This document shows positions 27,301 through 36,317 of a stretch of DNA of 64,000 nt, piece by piece. Source of the DNA: an uncultured Pelagibacteraceae bacterium (GTDB lineage: Bacteria > Pseudomonadota > Alphaproteobacteria > Pelagibacterales > Pelagibacteraceae); contig CACMIH010000005.1 in the NCBI GenBank assembly GCA_902613755.1, forward strand, positions 1 through 64,000. The letters are read 5' to 3'. A program made the translations under genes and the position numbers. Position 1 is the first letter of the stretch. Each line of letters starts with the position of its first letter. The notes under the pieces are model-generated. The model had not been told where the DNA came from. It saw nothing but the letters and a program-made list of their open reading frames with translations, and did not search any database.

Positions 27301-28296
27301 TTAATCTAAAAGTTTCTTATAAAAATTAGCTAAAATATAATTACCTTTATCGTTTAAATGTACTTCATCAAAAAATATAGTCTCACTTGTATCTTGAAAT
27401 ATATTTTCTAAATTATAATAATTTTTAAAGGAAGATAATTCTTCATGCAAAAAATTATTGAATATTTTAATAAACTTATATCTTTGTGGAAATTTACTTA
27501 AATATAAATTTAAATTTTTTTTTTCATATTCCGAAAAATCTTTTTTCGAATTATAAATTGAAGGTTGTAAAGATATAATTAAATTTATATTAAACTTATT
27601 ACAATAACTATTAAAATAATTAATATCTTTTTTTATCTTGTTGATATAGTTAATAATCTCAATCTCGTTAATTCCTTTGTTAGTTTTTTCTTGATTTTGA
27701 GTTAACAATAAATCATGTGTGAAATTTCTTAACCCAATTTTTTCCAAGATTTGAATAACTAATGTTTTTAATGAAGTTTTAATAGGTGATAGATAGTTAT
27801 CTTGAACTTTACTGGAAAATTCAATATTTAAAATCTCATCATATTTTCTACCAAGATAACAATTTACCAGATCATTAAAACCAAATAAAATTATAATATT
27901 TTTAGTCTCTATATTTTTAAGGTAATTAAAGTATAGTGAAAGATGCTGTTTAAAAATATGCCCTCCAACACCACAATTAATTATTTTTTTATTTGAATTT
28001 TTTTCTAATAAACTTGATATAGTTTGGTCTTCTGTCGTTGCAAAACTTGAAAAAGCTACTGATCCACCAAGAAGAATTGTGTTAGTTTTTTCTATTAAAT
28101 CTATCTCTTCACATCTTAAACCAATTTTATTAGTTTTGAGTATTTGTTTATTATTTCTTTTTTTGTCAATTTGCTGAATACAATAGCCTATAAACGAATT
28201 ATGTTTAAAATGTCGATTCTTATGATGTAAATATATATCATCTAAAATAAAATCATCTTTAGAAGAATTGTTTTCTGAATTATTTTTTTCTACCAT
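27301..28296 (-). CDS. SGNH/GDSL-like hydrolase protein of a carbamoyltransferase module
   Basis: The 331-residue protein has a weak but readable SGNH pattern: ILLGGSVAFSS near residue 72 (nucleophile block, GGS in place of GDS), CGVGGH near 105, LFGFNDL near 133 (the Asn block), and DEVHLNDKGNYILA at the end (Asp and His). There is no signal peptide, so it is probably cytoplasmic. It follows a carbamoyltransferase and overlaps a 36-residue gene by seven bases. A role as acyl-esterase or transferase on the carbamoylated product is inferred. Confidence 0.72.
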   Translation of the reverse strand: MVEKNNSENNSSKDDFILDDIYLHHKNRHFKHNSFIGYCIQQIDKKRNNKQILKTNKIGLRCEEIDLIEKTNTILLGGSVAFSSFATTEDQTISSLLEKNSNKKIINCGVGGHIFKQHLSLYFNYLKNIETKNIIILFGFNDLVNCYLGRKYDEILNIEFSSKVQDNYLSPIKTSLKTLVIQILEKIGLRNFTHDLLLTQNQEKTNKGINEIEIINYINKIKKDINYFNSYCNKFNINLIISLQPSIYNSKKDFSEYEKKNLNLYLSKFPQRYKFIKIFNNFLHEELSSFKNYYNLENIFQDTSETIFFDEVHLNDKGNYILANFYKKLLD

Positions 28297-28400
28297 AAAG
28301 GATAGATATCATCTTGTTTTGTATCTTTTTTTCTTTTTTTTGAAAAAAATTTAATTACTTTTTTAAAGTAATACTTAATTTTATTTTGAAAAAAATTCAT
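28290..28400 (-). CDS. Very small basic protein, 36 aa, coupled to the SGNH gene
   Basis: ATG at 28400 opens 36 codons on the minus strand and the TAG stop (28292-28290) overlaps the SGNH gene start as TTATGGTAG. The product begins MNFFQNKIKYYFKKVIKFF and ends in RKKDTKQDDIYPLW: an amphipathic aromatic/Lys-rich helix followed by a charged tail. Translational coupling and position in the carbamoyltransferase module support a real gene. No family is recognised; a peripheral membrane helix is plausible. Confidence 0.55.
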   Translation of the reverse strand: MNFFQNKIKYYFKKVIKFFSKKRKKDTKQDDIYPLW

Positions 28401-28487
28401 ATTTTAATTTTATATAATGATTAATTAAATATAAACGAAAAAATAACATTAAAAATTTATATTTAAATTTTGTTGTATGGTTGTTTT

Positions 28488-30323
28488 TTAATCTAATTCA
28501 AACTGATTTATATAGTTTTTTTTCAATTTTAGATCTTGTTTTTTTTTATCTAAAATACAATTTCCAATAACTAGAAAATCTAATTCAGTACCCATAAAAC
28601 AATGAAAGGCATCAGTGGGAGAATTAACAATTGGCTCCCCTCTTACATTAAAAGAAGTATTAACTAATATTGGACAACCTGTTTTTTCTTTAAACTTAGA
28701 AATTAAATCAAAATATGTTGCATTAGTTCTTTTTGTTACTGTGTGAATTCTTGAGGAATAATCTACATGAGTTACCGACGGAATTTTTGACCTTTTTATA
28801 TTTAATTTATCTATACCAAACAGCTTCTTTTGTTTTTCTGTCATTTCAATTTTTTTATCTGATTTAATATTAGCCACTAATAACATGTATGGACTATCGG
28901 TGTTTATATCAAACCATTCTGATAAATTATCTCTAAGAATTGATGGTGCAAAAGGTCTAAAACTTTCCCTATATTTTACTTTCAAATTCAAATTTTTTTG
29001 CATTTTTTCTGATCTTGGATCTGCCAAAATAGATCTATTACCTAATGCTCTCGGACCAAACTCCATTCTTCCTTGAAACCAGCCAACTGCTTTTTCATTT
29101 GATAAAAAATTAGTTGTTTTATTTAATAAATCCTCATAATTTAAAACCTCATAATCAGCACCCAGGCTTTTTAATTGTTTTTCAATTTCCTCTTGTGTGT
29201 ATTCTGTTCCAAGATAAGACCCTTTCATATCATCATTTGAATTTACAGTTCTTTTATTTCCATTTTCAATATACCAAAGTGCTAAAGCTGCTCCTAATGA
29301 ACCTCCAGCATCTCCAGCAGCAGGCTGGACCCAAATATTGTCAAAAATTTTTTCCTTAAAAATTTTACCATTTGCAACACAATTTAACGCAACGCCTCCA
29401 GCCAAACATAGATTTTTGATTTTATATTCTTTTTGAATTGATCTGACTAACTTAATTAAAATCTCTTCAGTTACTTTTTGAATTGAAGCTGCGATATCCA
29501 TGTGAAACTTGGTAATTTTATCTTTTAAAGGATCGCGAGATTTTTGACCAAACAAATTAACAAATTTTTCACTAATCATTGTAAGTCCAGTTGTATAATT
29601 AAAATATCTTTGGTCTAATCTAAATGTTCCATCTTCCTTAATATCAATTAATTTTTTGATTTTATTTTCATAAATAGGCTCTCCGTAAGGAGCTAATCCC
29701 ATAAGTTTATATTCTCCACTATTAACTTTAAATCCAGTATAGTATGTAAACGCTGAGTAAAAAAGTCCAAGCGAATGTGGAAAGTGAATTTCTTTTTTTA
29801 TTTCTAAATTATTATTTTTTCCTATTGCTACAGTTGTAGTTGCCCACTCTCCAACTCCGTCGGCAGTAAGAATTATAGCTTCATCAAAAGGTGAAGGGAA
29901 AAAAGCACTTGCTGCATGGCTTAAATGATGATTAGAAAAAAAAATATTTTTATCAGATTTATAATCACAATCTAATTTTCTTAAATTCTTATATAAAATT
30001 TTTTTTTGAAAAATTTTTTCTCTAATCCACAATGGTATAGCTTTATTAAATGATTCAAAACCAAATGGAGCATTAGCTAAATAAGTTTTTAAAAGTCTAT
30101 CAAATTTAAGCAGTGGTTTTTCAAAAAAAACTATTTGATCGATCTGGCTTATTTTTAAATTTGAATAATTTAAAACAAAATTAATTGCATTTTTTGGAAA
30201 ACTAGCATCATGCTTTATTCTGGAAAATCTTTCTTCTTGAGCTGCAGCAATTATCTGACCATTATTTATAATGGTTGCAGCACTATCATGATAAAATGCT
30301 GATATACCTAATATAGTAGTCAC
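28488..30323 (-). CDS. Carbamoyltransferase (NodU/CmcH/SxtI family)
   Basis: The 611-residue enzyme has both family domains. The N-terminal Kae1-like half starts ILGISAFYHDSAATIINNG and has the metal-binding HLSHAASAF near residue 152 and TADGVGEWATT; the C-terminal YrdC-like half has VGWFQGRMEFGPRALGNRS near 430. It transfers a carbamoyl group from carbamoyl phosphate to a hydroxyl of a sugar or other small molecule through a carbamoyl-adenylate. It directly follows a mini SxtJ gene and precedes an SGNH gene, a set-up seen for carbamoylated polysaccharides and secondary metabolites. Confidence 0.94.
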   Translation of the reverse strand: MTTILGISAFYHDSAATIINNGQIIAAAQEERFSRIKHDASFPKNAINFVLNYSNLKISQIDQIVFFEKPLLKFDRLLKTYLANAPFGFESFNKAIPLWIREKIFQKKILYKNLRKLDCDYKSDKNIFFSNHHLSHAASAFFPSPFDEAIILTADGVGEWATTTVAIGKNNNLEIKKEIHFPHSLGLFYSAFTYYTGFKVNSGEYKLMGLAPYGEPIYENKIKKLIDIKEDGTFRLDQRYFNYTTGLTMISEKFVNLFGQKSRDPLKDKITKFHMDIAASIQKVTEEILIKLVRSIQKEYKIKNLCLAGGVALNCVANGKIFKEKIFDNIWVQPAAGDAGGSLGAALALWYIENGNKRTVNSNDDMKGSYLGTEYTQEEIEKQLKSLGADYEVLNYEDLLNKTTNFLSNEKAVGWFQGRMEFGPRALGNRSILADPRSEKMQKNLNLKVKYRESFRPFAPSILRDNLSEWFDINTDSPYMLLVANIKSDKKIEMTEKQKKLFGIDKLNIKRSKIPSVTHVDYSSRIHTVTKRTNATYFDLISKFKEKTGCPILVNTSFNVRGEPIVNSPTDAFHCFMGTELDFLVIGNCILDKKKQDLKLKKNYINQFELD

Positions 30324-30539
30324 TTAAAATTGTTTTTTCATATTATTTTTTAAATTTGATTTTTTTATCCAATAAGATTTATCTTTATTAAATTTATAAT
30401 TTAGTAAATCTTTTTTAAACAATCTTATTACTATTCCTATTGGGGTGATAAAAACAAAAAAGAAAATTGCTATAACAAATGTTGAGATGGTTTTAATTGT
30501 AAAGCTTAAAAAATTTATAGTGATTTTTTTTATTCTCAT
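30324..30539 (-). CDS. SxtJ-like small membrane protein, 71 aa
   Basis: The product has one long hydrophobic helix (TISTFVIAIFFFVFITPIGI, residues 17-36) followed by VIRLFKKDLLNYKFNKDKSYWIKK. That C-terminal pattern (TPxGxxxRLFxKDxLxxxF...SYWI) matches the end of SxtJ-type proteins encoded beside carbamoyltransferases; full SxtJ proteins have more helices before it. The stop is immediately followed by the carbamoyltransferase start, so the two are coupled. It may anchor the enzyme at the membrane; this is inference. Confidence 0.75.
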   Translation of the reverse strand: MRIKKITINFLSFTIKTISTFVIAIFFFVFITPIGIVIRLFKKDLLNYKFNKDKSYWIKKSNLKNNMKKQF

Positions 30540-30575
30540 TCATTAAAAAATCTCTAATTTTAATTTTCCTAAAAA

Positions 30576-32357
30576 TTAAATTAAAGAAGTTTGTTTTTTC
30601 ATATCTGTCTTATTAATTCCAGCAACTCTTACCGGTTTTTTCATTGCGTCTCTTCTAAATGGCTCACCAAGCTCTTGATTCAAAATTACTTCGATAAATG
30701 TTGTAATTCCTTTCTTTTGGTCTTCACAAGATTCTTTGATTGCATTGGTTGTCTCTTCCATTGTTCTAACTTTTACACCCTTTAATCCACAAGCATCTGC
30801 GACTTTTGCATAACTTAATTCTGGATCTAGTTCAGTTCCAACAAAATTATTATCAAACCACAATGTTGTATTTCTTTTTTCTGCTCCCCACTGATAATTT
30901 CTAAATATTACCATTGTTATTGCAGGCCACTCCTCTCTCGCGCATGAGCTCATTTCATTCATACTTATTCCAAAAGCACCATCTCCTGCAAATCCAATAA
31001 CAGGAGTGTTCGGACAACCAATTTTTGCACCTAATATGGAAGGAAAACCATAACCGCAGGGGCCAAATAAACCTGGTGCCAAATATTTTCTTGGCTTTTC
31101 AAATGTTGGGTAAGCATTACCAATTGCACAGTTGTTTCCAATATCACTTGATATAATTACATCATCAGGCATTCCTGCTTGAATTGCTCTCCAAGCTTGT
31201 CTTGGTGACATTCTATCTGCATCTCTTTCTCTAGCTTCTTTATTCCACACTGTTCCTTCATCATCATCTTCATGATCTAAACTTGAAAGTTTTTGTAACC
31301 AAGCTGATTTAGTTTGATGAATTAAATCTTTTCTACCTTGTCTATCAGTATCACCAGCATTTGAAGATAATTTTTCAAAAATTTGTTCAGCAACTAATTT
31401 TGCATCACCACTTATTCCAACTGTAACTTTTTTAGTCAGACCTATTCTATCAGGATTAATATCGACTTGAATAATATTTGCATTCTTTGGCCAATAGTCA
31501 ATTCCATAACCGGGTAAAGTAGAAAATGGATTTAATCTTGTTCCTAAAGCTAATACTACATCAGCCTTTGAAATTAATTCCATTGCTGCTTTTGATCCAT
31601 TGTATCCCAATGGACCAACAGCTAAAGGATGACTACCTGGGAAACTGTCATTATGTTGGTAGCCCGAACAAACAGGTGAGTCTAATTTTTCTGCAAGTTT
31701 TTTTGTTGCTTCTATAGCTCCACCAATAACAACACCTGCTCCAGATAATATTACTGGAAATTTTGCTTTAGACAATAAGTCAGCTGCTTTAGCTATAGCA
31801 TCATTTCCTCCACCTTGTCTTTCAAGTCTAACTATTGGTGGAAGATCGATATCAATTACTTGGCACCAATAATCTCTTGGAACATTAATTTGTGCTGGCG
31901 CTGATCCTCTTATAGCCTTTTCTATAACTCTATTTAGTACTTCTGCCATTCTTGATGGATCTCTTACTTCTTCTTGATAACAAACCATGTCTTTAAATAA
32001 ATTCATTTGTTCTACTTCTTGAAAGCCACCTTGTCCCATTGTTTTGTTGGCTGCCTGAGGTGTAACTAATAACAACGGTGTATGATTCCAATAAGCAGTT
32101 TTAATTGGTGTAACTAATCCAGTAATTCCAGGTCCATTCTGGGCAATAACCATTGACATTTTACCAGTAGCTCTTGTGTAACCATCAGCAATTAAACCAC
32201 CGTTTGTTTCATGAGCAACATCCCAGAAAGTTATACCTGCATCTGGAAAAATATCTGAAATTGGCATAAAGGCTGAACCAATAATTCCGAACGCATGTTC
32301 AATACCGTGCATTTGTAAAACTTTTACAAAAGCTTCTTCTGTTGTCATTTTTGTCAT
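30576..32357 (-). CDS. xsc: Sulfoacetaldehyde acetyltransferase
   Basis: This 593-residue thiamine-diphosphate enzyme has the catalytic Glu region DVAHETNGGLIADGYTRATG, the QEEVRDPSRMAEVLNR segment and the ThDP-binding FAGDGAFGISMNEM near residue 455. The overall sequence, including TMGQGGFQEVEQMNLFKDMV, is characteristic of Xsc. It converts sulfoacetaldehyde and phosphate to acetyl phosphate and sulfite, the desulfonation step for taurine and related C2 sulfonates. It is divergent from suyA; AGAGAGG precedes its start. Pta and taurine deamination genes are not in the window. Confidence 0.95.
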   Translation of the reverse strand: MTKMTTEEAFVKVLQMHGIEHAFGIIGSAFMPISDIFPDAGITFWDVAHETNGGLIADGYTRATGKMSMVIAQNGPGITGLVTPIKTAYWNHTPLLLVTPQAANKTMGQGGFQEVEQMNLFKDMVCYQEEVRDPSRMAEVLNRVIEKAIRGSAPAQINVPRDYWCQVIDIDLPPIVRLERQGGGNDAIAKAADLLSKAKFPVILSGAGVVIGGAIEATKKLAEKLDSPVCSGYQHNDSFPGSHPLAVGPLGYNGSKAAMELISKADVVLALGTRLNPFSTLPGYGIDYWPKNANIIQVDINPDRIGLTKKVTVGISGDAKLVAEQIFEKLSSNAGDTDRQGRKDLIHQTKSAWLQKLSSLDHEDDDEGTVWNKEARERDADRMSPRQAWRAIQAGMPDDVIISSDIGNNCAIGNAYPTFEKPRKYLAPGLFGPCGYGFPSILGAKIGCPNTPVIGFAGDGAFGISMNEMSSCAREEWPAITMVIFRNYQWGAEKRNTTLWFDNNFVGTELDPELSYAKVADACGLKGVKVRTMEETTNAIKESCEDQKKGITTFIEVILNQELGEPFRRDAMKKPVRVAGINKTDMKKQTSLI

Positions 32358-32468
32358 AAAACTAGAACCTCTCTAAAGTGTAATTATACTATTTATAAAA
32401 TTCGTTTGTTAATTTGTGCGATTAATATATAAGTTTTTACGAATTTCAAACAAACAAATCGACACGAT

Positions 32469-32753
32469 ATGGCAACAGATATAATTATACATGATAAAAA
32501 AGACAACGTTGGAGTAGTTGTTATTGAAAAAATCACTCCTAAACAGGACTGTGCTTGCTGGATAATGGAAGATGACAGTTCAACAAATATTCAATCCGTA
32601 GATGAAATACCTTTAGGTCATAAAATTGCAATGGTTGACCTTAAAGAGGGTGATACTATTTTAAAGTACGGTCACGATATTGGTAAAGTTGTTAAATCAA
32701 TCAAAAAAGGTGAGCATGTACATGTTCACAATGTAAAAACAAAGAAGTGGTAA
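32469..32753 (+). CDS. suyA: (2R)-Sulfolactate sulfo-lyase small subunit
   Basis: The 94-residue protein is a SAF-fold unit like the N-terminal part of altronate dehydratase: [37 protein letters not shown] and [20 protein letters not shown]. With SuyB it splits sulfolactate into pyruvate and sulfite. In UxaA-type enzymes the two parts may be fused; separate genes four bases apart fit SuyA-SuyB. It starts the plus-strand side of a divergent region shared with xsc. Substrate assignment rests on the sulfur context as well as on similarity. Confidence 0.9.
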   Translation: MATDIIIHDKKDNVGVVVIEKITPKQDCACWIMEDDSSTNIQSVDEIPLGHKIAMVDLKEGDTILKYGHDIGKVVKSIKKGEHVHVHNVKTKKW

Positions 32754-32757
32754 TAGT

Positions 32758-33924
32758 ATGGAAATCCCAAAGAGCTTTTTAGGTTATAAAAGAGAAAACG
32801 GCAGAGCCGGAACAAGAAATCATGTAATTATTTTGCCAGTTGATGACATTTCAAACGCATGTGCAGAAGCAGTTGCTAATAATATTAAAGGCACAATCGC
32901 TCTTCCTCATTCTTACGGAAGACTTCAGTTTGGTGCAGATTTAGAACTTCATTTTAGAACAATGATAGGCACTGGATGTAATCCAAACGTTGCAGCAGTA
33001 ATTGTCATTGGTATTGAACCGAAATGGACAAAAAAAATTGTAGATGGAATTGCTAAAACTGGAAAACCTGTTGAAGGATTTCATATTGAGCGTACAGGAG
33101 ATATTGGCACGACAATGAATGCGTCAAAAAAAGCCCAAGAATTTGTAATGTGGGCTTCAGAAAAACAAAGAGAAGAATGTCCTTTAAGCGATTTATGGAT
33201 TTCAGTTAAGTGTGGAGAATCTGATACTACTTCAGGACTAGCTGCAAACCCAACTGTTGGAAACTTAATGGACAAACTTGAGCCATTAGGAGTTCATTTA
33301 TGTTTTGGTGAAACATCTGAATTAACTGGTGCAGAACAAGTTTGTGCAACTAGAGGGGCTACTAAAGAAGCTTCTGAAAAATTTATGAAAACTTGGAGCT
33401 CTTATAATGATTTTATTTTAAAAGAAGCAACGGATGATCTTTCTGAAAGTCAACCAACAGCTGGGAATATAGCTGGAGGGCTTACAACAATTGAAGAAAA
33501 AGCTTTTGGTAATTTTCAAAAAATTGGAAATTGTAAATTTATTGATGTTCTTGAACCAGCTGAAGAACCAACTAAAGGAAAAGGTTTATATTTTATGGAC
33601 ACATCATCTGCTGCTGCAGAATGTGTGACGCTTCAAGCTGCTGCTGGTTTTAATATTCATTTATTTCCAACTGGACAAGGTAATATCGTTGGAAATCCAA
33701 TTGAACCTGTTGTTAAATTAACAGCTAATCCATTAACTGTAAAAGGTATGGGGGAGCATATCGATTGTGATGTTTCAAAAATTCTTTCAAGAGAAATGAA
33801 TTTATCTGAAGCAGGTGATGAATTAATTAAAACGACACTTAGAGTAGCAAACGGTAGATTAACTTGTGCTGAAGCTTTGGGTCATAAAGAATTTGTTATG
33901 ACTAAACTTTACAGAAGCGCATAA
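32758..33924 (+). CDS. suyB: (2R)-Sulfolactate sulfo-lyase large subunit
   Basis: This 388-residue UxaA-family protein has [19 protein letters not shown] at the start, [23 protein letters not shown] near residue 58 (shown in continuous form of under twenty residues as [18 protein letters not shown]), and [19 protein letters not shown] near 145; the cysteines and histidines are placed for an iron or Fe-S centre. It eliminates sulfite from sulfolactate, giving pyruvate. The final part has [13 protein letters not shown] and [14 protein letters not shown] as in SuyB. Sulfite made here and by Xsc would feed the nearby Apr and exporter genes. Confidence 0.93.
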   Translation: MEIPKSFLGYKRENGRAGTRNHVIILPVDDISNACAEAVANNIKGTIALPHSYGRLQFGADLELHFRTMIGTGCNPNVAAVIVIGIEPKWTKKIVDGIAKTGKPVEGFHIERTGDIGTTMNASKKAQEFVMWASEKQREECPLSDLWISVKCGESDTTSGLAANPTVGNLMDKLEPLGVHLCFGETSELTGAEQVCATRGATKEASEKFMKTWSSYNDFILKEATDDLSESQPTAGNIAGGLTTIEEKAFGNFQKIGNCKFIDVLEPAEEPTKGKGLYFMDTSSAAAECVTLQAAAGFNIHLFPTGQGNIVGNPIEPVVKLTANPLTVKGMGEHIDCDVSKILSREMNLSEAGDELIKTTLRVANGRLTCAEALGHKEFVMTKLYRSA

Positions 33925-33940
33925 TTAATATCAAACTTAA

Positions 33941-35008
33941 ATGAATTTTAAAAAATACCTGGTAGTAATACCAGGTATTATTTTAGCTTTTGTTCTTTAC
34001 ACTTTATCTCAAGGCTTCAATAATATTATTGGTATTGAGTTATTGGGATATGAAAAAAGCCCAATATCTACTGCAATGATTGCTATTTTATTAGGAATGT
34101 TTTTCGGAAATGTTTTTCAAATAAGAGAAAGTTTTTTAAAAGGGTTAGATTTTACACAAAAATATATTCTAAAACTAGGTATTATTTGTCTAGGTATTCA
34201 ATTGAAGCCATTTGAATTTTTAGAATTCGGAAAAATAGCAATTCCATTAATTATAATCTGTATAATCAGTGTGTTAATAGTAATTAAACTTCTTATTAAA
34301 AAATTAAAAATACCGACAAGAATGGCTTACTTGATATCAATAGGGAGCACTGTCTGTGGTACTACTGCAATTATGGCTACTGCTCCTGTTATTGGTGCAA
34401 AAAAAAACGAGGTGTCGTATGCAATTGCTAATATTACATTGTTTGGAATACTTTCGATGCTTATTTATCCTTATTTTGCTAACTTTTATTTTGAAAGTGA
34501 GCCTTTACTAATTGGATTGTTTTTAGGAACCTCTATCCATGAAACCTCTCAAGTTGCAGCTGCAGGATTGATTTATGATCAGCAGTTTAATAGTCCTGAA
34601 ACTTTAAATATCTCAACAGTAACGAAATTAATAAGGAATACCTTTTTGATTATCATGATCCCTTTATTTGCATTTCTTTATAATCGAGGAAAAACTAAAG
34701 AAAAGAAATACTCAATAATAAACATTTTTCCTTACTTTGTATTGGGTTTTGTAGCCATGATAATAATTAGAAATTTAGGTGATCTAATGTACTCAAATAA
34801 TTACAAATGGTTGGTTACAATTGAGGGTATTCAATTGTCCTCAAAAATATTTTTAACAATGGCGATGGCAGCAATTGGTCTTTCTACCAACCTAAAAGAA
34901 ATTAAAAATATGGGTTACAAACCATTTGTTGTTGGTTTTATAGGCATGGCAACTGTTGGGGCAGTTTGTATATCGACTATAGAATTATATTTAAAATATA
35001 TTAATTAA
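33941..35008 (+). CDS. YeiH-family (UPF0324) membrane transporter
   Basis: This 355-residue protein has about ten membrane helices with family landmarks ISTAMIAILLGMFFGNVF near residue 42, LGIICLGIQLKPFEF near 80, GSTVCGTTAIMATAPVIGAK near 130 and GTSIHETSQVAAAG near 195. YeiH proteins are often labelled putative sulfate exporters on thin evidence, but some sit in sulfonate operons, as here directly after suyB (16 bases). It could export sulfite or sulfate from sulfonate breakdown. Its end overlaps the TauE gene end by four bases. Confidence 0.88.
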   Translation: MNFKKYLVVIPGIILAFVLYTLSQGFNNIIGIELLGYEKSPISTAMIAILLGMFFGNVFQIRESFLKGLDFTQKYILKLGIICLGIQLKPFEFLEFGKIAIPLIIICIISVLIVIKLLIKKLKIPTRMAYLISIGSTVCGTTAIMATAPVIGAKKNEVSYAIANITLFGILSMLIYPYFANFYFESEPLLIGLFLGTSIHETSQVAAAGLIYDQQFNSPETLNISTVTKLIRNTFLIIMIPLFAFLYNRGKTKEKKYSIINIFPYFVLGFVAMIIIRNLGDLMYSNNYKWLVTIEGIQLSSKIFLTMAMAAIGLSTNLKEIKNMGYKPFVVGFIGMATVGAVCISTIELYLKYIN

Positions 35009-36084
35009 GATTTAACTGCTAATTTTTTTCTAAAGTTTGAAATAAATCTTCTAATAAGAGCTGCTCCAACCCCTAAAATAATAGCAAACATAATTGTAAA
35101 TAAACCGTAAAAGAAAGGCATTTCGTTTGAAAAATCAATTATAAATTTTGAAAAGAAGTTTAAATCAGAACTTGTTGTAATAGTAACTCCATTTGTAATT
35201 TCATTTGCAAAGAAAGTGTCATATGCAATAGCTATTCCTACTATTAACAATAAAATTGCCAATAACGCTCTTAATCCAGAACTATCAATTCTTTCTCCTA
35301 ATTTTTGACCAACTTGAACTCCTACAATTGATCCAATTACCAACATTAGAACTAGAAATAAATCTATAGATCCATAATTGAAAGAATGAAGAAAAGTAAC
35401 AATTACACTAACAAAAATAGTTACAAACAAAGATGTTCCTGGAACTAATTTTGTAGGCATCTTAATTATATAAATCATTGCTGGAACTAAAATAAATGCT
35501 CCTCCTATTCCCATAATCGCAGCAATAAAACCGACTAATAAACCAATAATAATTGGAGTAAATATACTTTCATATAATTTAGATTTTGGAAATCTCATTC
35601 TTAAAGGTAGACCATGTATCCAATAATGAACGTGTAATTTTTTCTTAACTGTTATATTTCTTTTGGCTTTATCTATTTCGCCTAAACTTTCAACCAGCAT
35701 TAAAGTACCAATGATTGCTAAAATATACATGTAAGCTAAGGATATAACAGTATCAATTTTTCCAATACCTTTAAAATATGTAAATGTATAAATACCTAAT
35801 GAAGTTCCAATAATACCACCAACAACAATCATAGAGCCCATTTTATAATCTAAAGTGTTTTTTAAATAATGAGTAGTAGATCCCGAAACCGATGTAGCTA
35901 AAATATTATTTGCTTCATTTGCAACTGCATACGCAGGAGGTATTCCCAAAAAAATAAGAAAAGGTGTCATTAAGAATCCGCCACCAACACCAAATAAACC
36001 AGAAAGCACTCCAACAATTGCACTTAATAAAAGTATCTCGATAGGGTTAACAAAAACTTGAGCTATCGGTAGAAATACTTCCAT
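35005..36084 (-). CDS. TauE/SafE-family sulfite/organosulfur exporter
   Basis: The 359-residue protein has about eight to ten helices in two repeats: LSGLFGVGGGFLMTPFLIFLG near residue 26 (read as LSGLFGVGGGFLMTPFL) and FIAAIMGIGGAFILVPAMIY near 183 are the paired TauE motifs. A cytosolic loop of about 35 residues lies between the halves. It is downstream of aprM-aprB-aprA and two small genes, and convergent with suyB-yeiH, so sulfite export is a sensible reading. A hairpin with a U-run ends just before its start codon. Confidence 0.88.
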   Translation of the reverse strand: MEVFLPIAQVFVNPIEILLLSAIVGVLSGLFGVGGGFLMTPFLIFLGIPPAYAVANEANNILATSVSGSTTHYLKNTLDYKMGSMIVVGGIIGTSLGIYTFTYFKGIGKIDTVISLAYMYILAIIGTLMLVESLGEIDKAKRNITVKKKLHVHYWIHGLPLRMRFPKSKLYESIFTPIIIGLLVGFIAAIMGIGGAFILVPAMIYIIKMPTKLVPGTSLFVTIFVSVIVTFLHSFNYGSIDLFLVLMLVIGSIVGVQVGQKLGERIDSSGLRALLAILLLIVGIAIAYDTFFANEITNGVTITTSSDLNFFSKFIIDFSNEMPFFYGLFTIMFAIILGVGAALIRRFISNFRKKLAVKS

Positions 36085-36115
36085 AAAAAATTTAAAAGTT
36101 GTTTAAAAACAACTT
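36085..36115 (-). terminator. AT-rich hairpin plus U-run abutting the tauE start
   Basis: On the minus strand AAGTTGTT (36115-36108) pairs with AACAACTT (36103-36096) over a four-base loop. A spacer and a six-U run (36090-36085) follow, ending exactly at the ATG of the TauE gene (36084). It looks like a weak intrinsic terminator after the 48-residue gene. The stem has only two G-C pairs, so partial read-through is likely. Confidence 0.4.
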
Positions 36116-36260
36116 AGTTAAAAGTGATAAAAGTTCCAACTAAAATCACTCCCCAGTAAGCTGTTAGGCTTGCTATGATTCCTGCTTTAATAAATAATGT
36201 TTTAAAATTTGAGAGTTTATTAATAATTTTTACGTTAGAAAGTAACATTAAATCCGTCAT
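36114..36260 (-). CDS. Small single-helix membrane protein, 48 aa, in the apr-tauE run
   Basis: ATG at 36260 opens 48 codons (MTDLMLLSNVKIINKLSNFK at the start). Residues 25-45 (FIKAGIIASLTAYWGVILVG) form one hydrophobic helix with a short tail after it. It lies 57 bases after the 116-residue gene and 29 before tauE on the same strand, so it belongs to the apr operon by position. I do not recognise a family. Coding status rests on length, hydrophobic pattern and placement. Confidence 0.55.
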   Translation of the reverse strand: MTDLMLLSNVKIINKLSNFKTLFIKAGIIASLTAYWGVILVGTFITFN

Positions 36261-36317
36261 TACACCCACAACGTAATTTGTCAAACAATTATTTATTATT
36301 AAGTAATTTTTTTTTGG

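Noticed and set aside
28885..29359. Plus-strand open frames opposite the carbamoyltransferase gene
   Set aside because: Antisense to an intact enzyme with conserved motifs; no signal, motif or operon context.
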